Of a stretch of 64,000 nucleotides of DNA, positions 23,671-34,774 are shown one piece after another. The notes below the pieces were generated by a model. That model was given only the letters and a program-made list of their open reading frames with translations. It did not search any database and was not told where the DNA came from. This DNA comes from Cryptomeria japonica (Eukaryota > Streptophyta > Pinopsida > Cupressales > Cupressaceae). The position numbers and the translations under genes were made by a program. Location of the stretch: positions 764,505,413 to 764,569,412 of the forward strand of contig NC_081414.1 in the NCBI RefSeq assembly GCF_030272615.1, in the 5' to 3' direction. The first letter of the stretch is position 1. Each line of letters begins with the position of its first letter.

Positions 23671-23892
23671 TATCTTCAGTTCAACTGTGGAAATCAGACA
23701 TGCACTTTCTCTGATTTTTCTTCTAGTTTGTACTGCAGCATTCTTGTCACCTATTATCTGGTCTTCAAAATGATTTAACCTTACATACCTAGGTATAACC
23801 TGTTCCAGTGCAATAACCTCTTCTTGTTCTTCATCTTCTTCATCTTCTACCGGTTGATCATCTTCATTTGCACTGTTCTGCTCAACATCTTT

Positions 23893-24714
23893 CTACACTT
23901 CTGGTTCAATAATCACAAGTTTTTGTTCATCATTTGCTGGATCAACTTTGCTGGTATCATCAAGTTCATCAGAGTATTCATCAACTTTTACATTGATTCT
24001 TTCCACAATCTTCATTGTTCTTTTATTAAAACAATTGAAAGCTTTGCTCTTAGTAGAGTAGCCAAGGAATGTTCCTTCATCACTTTTAGGGTCAAATTTA
24101 CCAGTATAATCATCTCTCTTTATAAAACATATGTTGCCAAAAACTTTGAAATAACTGACATTAGGAGTTCTACCATACCATAACTCATAGGGTGTCTTGT
24201 CATTACCTTTCTTCACCAGTACCCAGTTCAATGTGTATACTACAGTGTTGACTACTTCTCTCCAAAATATATTAGGTACATGTCCCTGTATCAACATAGT
24301 CCTTGTTGCTTCAATAATGGTCTGATTTATCCTTTCTACAATTCTGTTTTGCTGTGGTATCCTTGGAGCAGATAATTGCCTCTTTATTCCATTTTCATCA
24401 CAATATCTCACAAACTCATCAGATGTAAACTCTCCACCCCGATCAGGTCTCAGGCACTTAAGATTCTTACCGATTTCCTTTTCTGCTAAGGCCTTAAATG
24501 CCTCGAACTTGCTGAAAGATTCTGACTTTTCCTTCAGAAAAGTAACCCACATCATTCTAGAAAAATCATTAGTAAAAAACAGGAAATACTTGTCACCGTA
24601 AAAACTTGTAGTCCTCATAGGACCACATAAGTCAGTGTGCACCAAATCTAGAACATGCTCAGAAGAAAAAGATTTTCTCTTAAAAGTAGATGTAGTCATC
24701 TTACCAATTGACAT
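23893..24714 (-). pseudogene. Copia A integrase
   Basis: An open frame of 273 codons. Catalytic core: DLVHTDLCGP carries the first Asp, the second lies in RPDRGGEFTSDEF (RSD is usual), and the Glu is in NRIVERINQT. It is followed by YELWYGRTPNVSYFKVFG and the GTFLGYSTKSKAFNCFN region typical of Copia integrase C-termini. The HHCC zinc domain is upstream on minus, at 24715-24890 (WLWHRRFGHVNFDN). The frame starts at an internal Met after a stop. Confidence 0.9.
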
Positions 24715-25231
24715 TCTTTACATATTACATTGTTTGGTTTAACAAGTTGTGGCATACCTCTAACCATATTTGACTTGCTGACCTTAACCACATTATCAAA
24801 GTTCACATGACCAAACCTTCTATGCCATAACCAACTATCTTCAACCTTAGCAACCAAACAACTGTTAACATTACTATTCAGATGGAATAAGTTACCTTTA
24901 GTCTATTTATCGGTAGAAATCAATTCTCCTTTACATCTTAAAACCCTACACACTCTACTCGTAAACTCAAGATGATAACCTTTGTCATTCAACTGACCAA
25001 CACTCAACAAGTTATGTTTTAAACCTTCAACCCAATATACATCATCAACATTACTTTTACCATTCAAAGAGATAGAACCTTTACCTTTTACCATACAAGG
25101 TGAATTATTTCCAAATCTTACTACACCCCCATCAAATTCTTCAAGAGAAATAAACTTGTTCTTATCACCGATCATGTGGTGTGAGCAACCACTGTCAATA
25201 ATCCATTCATCATTATTGTCAATGTGAGATA
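24715..25231 (-). pseudogene. Copia A protease and pre-integrase domain
   Basis: At about 25231-25180 minus reads DEWIIDSGCSHHM, the retropepsin active site of Copia elements, here with an intact DSG. It continues open at 24903-25175 (FDGGVVRFGN, then VYWVEGLKHNLLSVGQL) and into the pre-integrase HHCC region after a stop at about 24903. Confidence 0.85.
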
Positions 25232-26259
25232 CTAAAGCCTTCTTATCAGACAGATATTCCTTAACAACAACGAAAACAATCTCCTAATTATCTTCATCCT
25301 CAAATTCCTCATCAGTAGACCTTCATCCACTGCAACATAACATGGTTTCTTTCCTTTTCCCTTATATTTTCTAAACTTTTCTTTTTTATCACTATTAGGA
25401 CTGTTTACAACTATATGTCCTATTTTGTTACAAGAGAAACACTTAAGAGGAAGCTTGCCTTTGTACTTAGTAGTGCCTCTAGGAAGTATTTTTGCTAATA
25501 GAGATTCAAACTCCATCATATTATCTTCATCATCCACATCATCTTTTCTACCTCCATGATGACTTGACCTGCATTCATTACTATGACAAACATCTTTCCC
25601 TTTTCTAACTAGTACACTAGATACAAATGCTTTGAAAGCAGATTTTGTCTTAGGTACACTGTTATCAAATATATTCAACTCAAAAGTAGTGAGCTTACCA
25701 ATCAAAGAATGAATAATAACCTTATCATTACTAATTGACCTCAACTCTTGAATAGCAGACACTCTAATGGCATAGGTAGACAATAGGGTTCTAAGCATTT
25801 TACTCACCATAGTGTCTTCTTCTATGGTACCACCAACAATTTAATTCAACCGACAACTTCTTTTATCTTCCATCCATACTGAGTGATATTTTCTCCTTCC
25901 ATCATTCTCATATCATTAAACTTTCCTCTAAGGCTTTCTTCTTTAGCCTTTTGAACATGCTTATCACCACCATAGATTAATTCTAACTTCTCCCAAACTT
26001 CAAAACCAGTTTCTAAACCATGGACATCAATATATTCAGTATCAGAAAGTGTACTTACAATAGCTTCCAATGCTTGAATGCTTTCATGTTGCTCCTTAAG
26101 TTGATCTACTGTCAAAGGACTAATAGAAGGTACATACTTAGTAATAACATGTTGCCAATACTGAACACCCATACCTTTGATATAAATCTTCATTCTATCA
26201 CTCCATATTATGTAGTTGTCCTTAGTGAATTTGGGACTCTCCTTCTTTATCATCTTCAA
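25232..26259 (-). pseudogene. Copia A gag
   Basis: Start at MKMIKKESPKFTKDNYIIW (26259), about 50 bp after the primer site. The first frame (25846-26259) holds the gag helical domain (WEKLELIYGGDKHVQKAKEE, SLRGKFNDMRM). The second (25232-25810) continues it and carries a zinc knuckle, CFSCNKIGHIVVNSP, whose last Cys has become Ser. A single stop or shift near 25830 separates them. Gag would form the virus-like particle. Confidence 0.85.
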
Positions 26260-26305
26260 ATCTTTACCTCAAGCGGTTAAGCTTATGCACAAAGAGGACG
26301 TAATT

Positions 26306-26318
26306 CTCTGATACCAAC
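26306..26318 (-). promoter_or_regulatory. Copia A primer-binding site
   Basis: On minus TTGGTATCAGAGAA directly follows the 5' LTR end. It matches the standard plant Copia site TGGTATCAGAGC, complementary to initiator tRNA-Met. Confidence 0.88.
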
Positions 26319-26345
26319 TATTAATGTGAGGATCCGGTTAGTACT
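26319..26345 (-). repeat. Copia A 5' LTR, piece 1
   Basis: Plus sequence TATTAATGTGAGGATCCGGT matches the 3' LTR terminus at 20319 except for TG to TA at the end. It is cut after GTACT by element N. Confidence 0.9.
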
Positions 26346-28026
26346 TGTAGCGTCGTAAATTGTACGCACTTGCTAGGGTGGTACAATTTCACACCTAGTT
26401 TAGCACCCGCCTTGGCACATTTTGCATTTTGCATTTTGCATTGCATTTCCCCTTTAGCACTTAATTAATTAAATTAATTAGGTCTAAGGTTCTATTTTAT
26501 CATCTCCCATATCATAAAGTTGGGCCCTTTTCATTAAAGTGTGCCCCTTTCATTTTATTCTTCCAATGCATCATTTAATCTAAAACCCTAATTAGATCCT
26601 ATTTCGAACTTGGGGGCTTGATTTCGGGGGTCAAAACATCTCGAAATCACCTGTAACTTCGGGATTTGCTCTAAAATCATCATATCCGACGGCCCCGAAA
26701 ATTTGGTGAAAAGTTGTCGGGACCATGGCGCCCGGCGTGCACATGGTCCTGGACATTTTTCCTGAAATTTTAGGAGTGCGATCCAATCATAAAATAAATC
26801 TTAACCCCAAGAAATTGGCGGGATATTCAATCTCTAGGTCGGCCAAAAGTTGAAATTAAGACCTAGGGTTTCATATATAAGAGCTCTCTTTCTTCATTTG
26901 AAAGGATCCGAATTTTGTTTTCAGGAACCTCATATGCAGTGAAAGAGCAGATCTTTGAAGACTTCAACAACATTCAAACATCCATCCATCAAGCATTCAT
27001 CAAATTCATTCATCCATTTAGGGCTTTGAAGACATTGAAGAACAATAAGGGATCACCGACTGAAGATTGGCTTGTACCCCTCCCTTGGGGTTGGGTATGA
27101 TTTCATGTTGTTTTCATGTCTTTGCATAAGCTTCATCATATCATTTGTATTCATGCTTTAGATCACTTTGCATCTTGATTTGGAGCATTTACATTATCAT
27201 TTACAAGCAATTAGGGTTTACTTTCTAGGTTGCTCTAGTTTGCTTACTTGCATTTTAGGATCTTGCACACACACAAGGTCTGCACACACACTACTTTTAC
27301 AATACAACTTGGCTATTCGTGGAGGTGGAAATCACTGAAGCGGGGGTTTGACTAAGGCAAAACCCTATATAGCCACCCAAACACCTTTTTCAGATATAAG
27401 TGCAGATTTTGGGATTCAGACGACGCCGCAAGTTGCAGATCCGAAAGAAGCAGATGGAGACGGAACCACACATCAAGTTTCAGAGCAGAAGACCAGGACA
27501 AGGGCGTGGGGTGCCCTGGTCCTACCAGGACAGGGGCGCTAGGTGCCCTGGTCCTTGGGACAGGGGCGCTGGGCGCCCTGGTCCTCCTGACAAACAACAA
27601 TTTTTAGCAGTTTAGACAGTTTTCCAGGTTGCAAAGTGGCAGTTTCAGGTGCAGTTTCAGGTGCAGAATCAGGACAGTGGCGCCTGCACCCCCGTCCCGA
27701 ACATTTTCACTCAGATTTTAACTCCGGGTACGCATTTGCATTCTTGTCTTGTCCTTGTGTTCACAGCTTTCCATTGTTTAAGTTCAATTCTGCAATCTTG
27801 TTATTAGTTCATACTTGCACTTTGGGGTTAGGAATTGAACTTGCATCATTTTATCTTTCAATTACAACAAAGGAATATAAATCCTAATAGGTAGCCCATG
27901 GCTCTCTCTTCCACAAAAAGAAGTAGCCAATTGTGTGATACCTCTAGGCTCTTTCGTATTCCACAAGTGTGTGGTTGAAAGTGAGATTAGGACATGTTAA
28001 CCTAGTCTCGCTTTTTCCCCCACACA
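26346..28026 (+). repeat. Element N 5' LTR
   Basis: 1,681 bp. A 9-bp inverted repeat sits 10-45 bp from its start (26357-26365 with 26381-26389). A CATATATAAGAGCTC promoter-like box lies at 26871-26885. Three GC-rich hairpin units lie at 27493-27584. The open frame at 26915-27100 recurs unchanged in the 3' LTR and is probably leader sequence, not a gene. Confidence 0.92.
27493..27584 (+). repeat. GC-rich hairpin minisatellite in element N LTR
   Basis: Three units of about 30 bp, each nearly palindromic around GGGGCGCTGGGCGCCC-type centres with GGACAGG and CCTGGTCC arms (27493-27522, 27525-27554, 27558-27584). The copy in the 3' LTR is at 34236-34327. GC content contrasts sharply with the AT-rich surroundings. 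Confidence 0.8.
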
Positions 28027-28050
28027 TTTTGGTGAACCCGACGTGAATCT
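28027..28050 (+). promoter_or_regulatory. Element N primer-binding site
   Basis: TGGTGAACCCGACGTGAA (28030-28047) begins 3 bp after the LTR. Its TGGTG start and GAA end look like the complement of a tRNA 3' region. It is not the iMet site used by the Copia elements here, and I cannot assign the tRNA. Confidence 0.6.
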
Positions 28051-28200
28051 TATTATTTCTTTCTCTTGCATTGCATTTATTAGATCTAGATCTAGATTTA
28101 GTGTGTTTCATTTAAGTCCATTTTCAAAAAAAAAAAAGAAAAAAAAAGAAAAAAAAAAGAGTGTGCATTGTGTGTTTAAATTTTATGCAACTTTTTCAAA

Positions 28201-31200
28201 ATGTCAGATTTTTATTTGCAAGATGTTCATATTTGTGATGATTATGAGTTAGATGAAGCTTTAGATGAGTTTTTGAAACCTAAAGATACCAAACCTTCAT
28301 TTTACCAAAAACTCATAAACATTGTTACTATGCCATTTCGTTGTGATGAGAAAGATAAGTCGAATGATTCCTCTCAAGGGTACATTCCTATCAACTCTTC
28401 CACTAAATCTAGTAGCATGGTTGTTTTCAATGATCCCCTCTATGAAGAGATATCTCCTTTTGAATCAAAAGATAAACCTTTTAATAGATATGATCATACT
28501 TTGTTGGATGATGCCCTTGATGACTTTGTGACTCCTAAAAAACGCTCCCTTCATGAGGATCCTTTTGTGCAAAAAGATGACATTATCCCTACATTTCCTA
28601 GTGATGGCATTTCCTTTTCCAACAAAATTCCCACTAGAGATGATGAATTAATGATAAATGCTTACCCTTCTCCTAAAGTTTGTCTTACCCATAAGCATCC
28701 CTTAGAGAAAGAAGATGAAATAAAAAGCAATTTCCTTAATTCTCTCTCCCCTAAAGATCATATTGAACATATTTTGAGGAAAGAGGATGAGTCTAACACA
28801 TCTATTGATGTTCTCCCTCCTAAGGATGAGGAATTAATAAACAATGTTATCTCCTCTCCCGAAATTGACAATGCTTCAAACATTCCTTTCAACAACTTCA
28901 CTATTTGGGATGAACCATTAGAAGAAGGTGTAGATTATTCTCTACCCTGTGAGAGGACCCTAGCCAAACGGGATGAAATCAAGATTAAAAACTCCCTTGA
29001 TAGTTTCTCACCTTCCTTGAATCTCAATTATTCTCCCTCTAAAAATAAAGCATCTCCCTCTCCTCAACTTGGTTCTACTCATAAGGAAACCCTAGCTCAA
29101 AGCAAGATGGTCTCTCAAAAGTGAGACTTTAGAGAGTAATGTTGATCCTTCTCCTAGAGAGTTTATTCCCCATGTAGATCCTTTGATGATAGAGGATGAT
29201 ATGACCTTTCCTAGTATTACTTTTCCTACTAGAACATCAATGCCTACCCCTTGTCTCTCTCCTAAAATTGATTTAATCCGTGATAAGATTTTAGTGCAAG
29301 AGAAGACTATCAATAATTCTTCCAACACTTTTGTTCATTCCTCTAAACCATCCTCAATCAATTTGGTACATGTGAATGAAACACCTAACAAACCTCTCTT
29401 CACTGTCCAAGGTGCTTGTCCTTCTCAAAATTCTCAACCTTTAAATAAGCCTATCTTAGTGGTTCAAGGTGGTTATGCTAATGATTCTTTTTGCACTCCT
29501 AAGAAACCTATTATTACTGTGCAAGGAGGTTATTCTACTAAGAGCCCTTATGAGTATGTTAAGCAAATGACTAGAGAGAGTTATAATGCGGTTACTCATA
29601 CCTATAACACAAGAAATAATAGGCAACCTAATCCTCCTCCAGTTATCCCAACTTCACTTCCTCCTTCCCAACCTATTCTTCCTCAAGCTCCTCGTATTTC
29701 ACAAATGCTTAGTAAGGACTATAATCTCATAGAACAACTTAAAACTACTCCTGCTAAGATATCCCTTTGGGATTTGATCCAAACTTCTTCCGCTCATCAT
29801 GGAATGTTACAAGATGCCTTGAAAGATTTGAATGTTCCTCCACCTAATACATCTAGTAATATAGTGTCTTTGGTTAACTCTGTGATGAATCCTAAAGCTC
29901 AAATTGTGTTTACTCAAGATGAGTTGCCTACTAGCGAAATTCAACATCAATATGATCCCTTGATGATTGTGGTTATCATAAATGACACTGCTATAAGACG
30001 AACACTGGCAGATAATGGTTCTGGCCTTAATGTGTGTAGCATTAATCTATTGCATAAGATGAATGTGGATACATCCCTTATTGAGCCTGACTCTCGTCCC
30101 ATTCGAGGCTTTGATAATGTGGCTAAGTCTTCATTAGGTATTATCACCTTACCCATCACAGTGGGACCTGTTACTTTGCCTACTCCTATCCATGTTATGT
30201 CGGGAAATCTAACATACAACTTGTTATTAGGGAGACCTTGGATTCACAGTATGCAAGCTGTCCCCTCTACATTGCATAGACAAGTTAAATTTATTTATAA
30301 CAATAAGACATATACCTTGATAGGTGATACTAATTTTCAAACTTGTTTGCAAACATCTACTTCCAAAGGGAGTTCTTCTAAGCCTTCCTCTTCTAGTGAT
30401 GACTCGTTAAACAAGATACCTATGGATGAATCATCACCCTCTGATAATCAAAATTCTTTGGATGAGTCTGAAGTTCCTGAAGAAGATTCTTCTCAACTTG
30501 AATCTACACATGAAAAGGCTTTTGATCCTGAGAAGGTTCTCGCAGAAGACGATTGGGGATCTCTTGATTTCAATCCCACCTTTGTAGGTGAGTATAGGGT
30601 TCCTCCTAGAGAGCTTAAAGTTAAAAAGAAGGAAGAAACTAGAGATCAATCAGTCTTACTTGAACCTATGAGCAATAATTTTGTGGCTACTTCTCAAACT
30701 TCCTCTCCTCACACCTCTATTCTGAAGAATTTGATTCTTTGTCTTATAAAAAACCACCTTTTCTTTCTGAGATGGCTAATCGTTATGGTCGTGGTTTTCA
30801 TATTTTGGCTAAGAGTGGCTATAGTGGAAATGGTTGTGGCGCAAATGAACAAGGAATTAAAGTTCCTTTAGAACATAACATGCATGAATATTCATTTGGA
30901 CTTGGATATAATCTTTCTAAGCCCACCAAAGAATCTAAAAGACCATCTCTCAATGTGAATGCTATATTTAGTAGTGATGATGATCTCACTTCAACTAAAT
31001 CATCTTCTACTTCTATCAACTCTCATTCCCCTCATAAGGAAATCTTGGCGATGAACAAATCTCTTTATGACTCCCCTCAAATTTCTAAATCCACTTATGA
31101 ATCTTTATCTCCTATTCATCATAAAGTCCTTTCCTCCAGGGATAAGGCTCTAATAAATTACACGCATCCCTCTTCTAAGATTTCTTGTAACTCTTCTTCT

Positions 31201-31302
31201 TCAATTTTTATCATTTTATACATGTTTTTGATCTCACTTATAGCTGAGCATTCATCATGTCATATTCAAATACCTCATTCAATCTATCATGTCTTTAAAT
31301 AA
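28201..31302 (+). pseudogene. Element N polyprotein: gag-position region, retropepsin, G-patch
   Basis: The reading starts at MSDFYLQDVHICDD (28201) and runs through three frames joined by single-base shifts near 29110 and 30730. The N-terminal 300 residues are acidic and low-complexity (DEALDEFLKPKD repeated as DDALDDFVTPKK), with no zinc knuckle. The middle has three repeats of TVQGG/VVQGGY (about 29400-29540). The protease is at 29930-30310: RRTLADNGSGLNVCS (active-site Asp kept, Asn in place of the usual Thr/Ser), flap-side RGFDNVAKSSLG, and NLLLGRPWIHSM. A G-patch follows at about 30775-30890: GRGFHILAKSGYSGNGCG then NEQGIKVPL. The stop is at 31302. No RT, RNase H or integrase follows. 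G-patches after protease are known in some retroelements. Confidence 0.82.
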
Positions 31303-33073
31303 CATTAATGGCTATTATGTTGCTCATCATTATGTGACATTGGTAGCTCATTTACTGGGGGCTCATTGTCATTCATGATGGTACAATTTCAAGTGCAATC
31401 ATATTTTTGAAGCAACATAATAGCCTAATTTTTCTATGTTATCTCTTGTTCCTATGGGGTAATAATGTGGAAATATTGATCATCTTTTCTTTAGAATCCT
31501 CTTTTCCTAGATATGGGAGAAGATGTGTATTCTCTTTCTTATCCTACCCACTTCTTGTGAGGAGCATTTTATGTACACTAATGTCTTGCTTCCATGAACT
31601 CATTTTGTAAGTCCTTCTCATTGTCCTTATCCTTGGGAGGCAATGATCTTTCCTTATTTTTATCTAAGGATCCACTTTTTCCTATTTCGTGGATGGTGTG
31701 AACTTTATTACTTGATGTTATTCCTTGTATGCATTTGTTGTTGTTTGTTCAAGGATTCTCTCTTACAAGGGGTGTAAGTCCTTGACTACAACCTCTTTTG
31801 CACTTGGTAAAATACATCCATAATGAATTCACTCTCCCAATTGGGTTAAAAAGAGCGTCATCCTTCATTAAGAATCACTTTCACCTCGCAAAAGAAGGAA
31901 GTATTGCATTCTTATTCTCTTCTTTGTATTATTCTAGAAGATGTTATATTTGTCTAAGACAATTCCTCTTGGGGATAGGTGTCTTTTGTACAAAGATCTC
32001 TTCTCGTCTAAGGATCTCCTTTACACATACTACAAGATATCCCTTTTCAACTATCTTATCCTGGCTTAAAGAGTGCAAAACTCTCTTGCTTGGATCTATG
32101 ACATTGTTGCATTTTTGGGGTATCTTTTTTTGTGATGAAGGTAGGTATCCTTGTTCTAATTTGCTTATGACATAAACATTACACTTTTTGAGCAGTGGGT
32201 CATTCTCGGAACCAGAGCACAGACTCTTAGAGTGAGATGTCTCCATTTTTCTTTTATGCAAGGTGATTATTCTCGGAACCAGAGCACAGACTCTTAGAGC
32301 GAGATGTCACGCTTTTGTACTATACATATACAGGTTGTAGCATACTCGGGCATAGACTCCTATGAGGTGCTCCTAACCTCCCTTACACACACATGCACGA
32401 GGTTGAGTGGAACTAGCGGCATAAGGCTAGACTTTATCACTCTCCTCCCTTACATGGATCACCTAGACAGACTCTAGGGGCTAGTTTTCCATGTCCTTTT
32501 CCCATGGATCACCTAGACATGATCTAGGGGCGAGAAGTCCATGTTTTCTCTCTCACTATTCTTCTCATGGATCACCAATATGTGTATTCATGCTTTTTTG
32601 CCTTTCTTTTCTTTTCTTTGCATTTTGTTTCCATTTACATACTTCATCTTATGTTAGAGAACTCTCAAATCCTCACACTCTTTGTTGTGTTGGAATTGAG
32701 ATTTAGTCCTCTTTCTTACCAAATGATTCTCCATTAGTTTTTGATCTCATATCAAATCTTCTTGTGAGCATTTGTCATCAATATTCTTTAACAATTCGAA
32801 GTGGTAAACATGATACCCTGTTTCAACTCACTAAAATTAGCAAGCCGAAACAGGGGGGGGCATATAGCTACCCTCGAATTTTCATCACCTTCCTTAGTAA
32901 GCATTAGGTGATTTTGTGATCTAACGTGTGTTTTGTAGGGTGCGGTTCCTAACTGTGTACTGCAGACACCGCTGGGGGCTTCGTTCAACAGACTTATGGA
33001 TATATCCTTTTCAAATAATGTTTACTTTTCTGTACTTTAGCTTGCATATGCACGTAGTGTTCATATGACCGCT
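31303..33073 (+). other. Element N 3' non-coding region with internal repeats
   Basis: About 1.8 kb without a recognisable gene. It holds a 40-bp direct repeat 67 bp apart (32202-32241, 32269-32308; core TCTCGGAACCAGAGCACAGA). It also holds two copies of a nested hairpin starting CATGGATCACCTAGACA (32453-32495, 32503-32545), in which CATGGA pairs with TCCATG and CCTAGA with TCTAGG, and a third partial copy at 32566. Confidence 0.7.
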
Positions 33074-33088
33074 AAAGTGGGGGCTAAA
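33074..33088 (+). promoter_or_regulatory. Element N polypurine tract
   Basis: AAAGTGGGGGCTAAA immediately precedes the 3' LTR. The same tract, AAAGTGGGGGCTAGA, precedes the related LTR at 48701. Confidence 0.85.
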
Positions 33089-34769
33089 TGTAGCGTCGTA
33101 AATTGTACACACTTGCTAGGGTGGTACAATTTCACACCTAGTTTAGCACCCGCCTTGGCGCATTTTGCATTTTGCATTTTGCATTGCATTTCCCCTTTAG
33201 CACTTAATTAATTAAATTAATTAGGTCTAAGGTTCTATTTTATCATCTCCCATATCATAAAGTTGGGCCCTTTTCATTAAAGTGTGCCCCTTTCATTTTA
33301 TTCTTCCAATGCATCATTTAATCTAAAACCCTAATTAGGTCCTATTTCGAACTTGGGGGCTTGATTTTGGGGGTCAAAACATCTCGAAATCACTTGTAAC
33401 TTTGGGATTCGCTCTAAAATCATCATATCCGACGACCCTGAAAATTTGGTGAAAAGTTGTCGGGACCATGGCGCCCGACGTGCACATGGTCCCGGACATT
33501 TTTCACGAAATTTTAGGAGCGCGATCCAATCATAAAATAAAGCTTAACCCCAAGAAATTGGCGGGATATTCAATCTCTAGGTCGGCCAAAAGTTGAAATT
33601 AAGACCTAGGGTTTCATATATAAGAGCTCTCTTTCTTCATTTGAAAGGATCCGAATTTTGTTTTCAGGAACCTCATATGCAGTGAAAGAGCAGATCTTTG
33701 AAGACTTCAACAACATTCAAACATCCATCCATCAAGCATTCATCAAATTCATTCATCCATTTAGGGCTTTGAAGACATTGAAGAACAATAAGGGATCACC
33801 GACTGAAGATTGGCTTGTACCCCTCCCTTGGGGTTGGGTATGATTTCATGTTGTTTTCATGTCTTTGCATAAGCTTCATCATATCATTTGTATTCATGCT
33901 TTAGATCACTTTGCATCTTGATTTGGAGCATTTACATTATCATTTACAAGCAATTAGGGTTTACTTTCTAGGTTGCTCTAGTTTGCTTACTTGCATTTTA
34001 GGATCTTGCACACACACAAGGTCTGCACACACACTACTTTTACAATACAACTTGGCTATTCGTGGAGGTGGAAATCACCGAAGCGGGGGTTTGACTAAGG
34101 CAAAACCCTATATAGCCACCCAAACACCTTTTTCAGATATAAGTGCAGATTTTGGGATTCAGACGACGCCGCAAGTTGCAGATCCGAAAGAAGCAGACGG
34201 AGACGGAACCACACACCAAGTTTCGGAGCAGAAGACTAGGACAAGGGCGTGGGGTGCCCTGGTCCTACCAGGACAGGGGCGCTAGGTGCCCTGGTCCCTG
34301 GGACAGGGGCGCTGGGCGCCCTGGTCCTCCTGACAGACAACAATTTTTAGCAGTTCGGACAGTTTTCCAGGTTGCAAAGTGGCAGTTTCAGGTGCAGTTT
34401 CAGGTGCAGAATCAGGACAGTGGCACCCGCGCCCCCGTCTCGAACATTTTCACTCAGATTTTAACTCCGGGTACGCATTTGCATTCTTGTCTTGTCCTTG
34501 TGTTTACAGCTTTCCATTGTTTAAGTTCAATTCTGCAATCTTGTTATTAGTTCATACTTGCACTTTGGGGTTAGGAATTGAACTTGCATCATTTTATCTT
34601 TCAATTACAACAAAGGAATAGAAATCCTAATAGGTAGCCCGTGGCTCTCTCTTCCACAAAAAGAAGTAGCCAATTGTGTGATACCTCTAGGCTCTTTCGT
34701 ATTCCACAAGTGTGTGGTTGAAAGTGAGATTAGGACATGTTAACCTAGTCTCGCTTTTTCCCCCACACA
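33089..34769 (+). repeat. Element N 3' LTR
   Basis: 1,681 bp, collinear with 26346-28026 including the hairpin units (34236-34327), the TATA-like box and the leader frame. Confidence 0.93.
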
Positions 34770-34774
34770 GTACT

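Larger units (their letters stand above)
26346..34769 (+). mobile_element. Element N: complete non-autonomous LTR retrotransposon (protease + G-patch)
   Basis: Flanked by GTACT (26341-26345 and 34770-34774) inside the Copia A 5' LTR. The LTRs are 26346-28026 and 33089-34769, both 1,681 bp, starting TGTAGCGTCGTAAATTG and ending CCCCCACACA. By eye they differ at about 30 positions, nearly all transitions, so the insertion is fairly recent and clearly younger than its host element. The internal region (5.06 kb) encodes a gag-position protein, a retropepsin and a G-patch, with no reverse transcriptase or integrase. It must rely on enzymes from another element. Confidence 0.93.

Noticed and set aside
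26306-26318. tRNA gene at the TGGTATCAGAG sites
   Set aside because: The match is only the 3' complement used for priming; no tRNA body surrounds it. The same holds at 46918 and 59101.
26915-27100. 61-codon frame in element N LTR as a gene
   Set aside because: It is identical in both LTRs simply because the LTRs are copies, lies in the leader, and shows no motif.
28126-28163. A-rich run as a LINE poly(A) tail
   Set aside because: It lies between the primer site and the start codon of element N, with no LINE sequence before it and no duplication; it is a simple A/G-rich run.
30739-31302. Host G-patch protein gene
   Set aside because: It lies between LTRs, continues the protease polyprotein after a one-base shift, and has no introns or separate start context.
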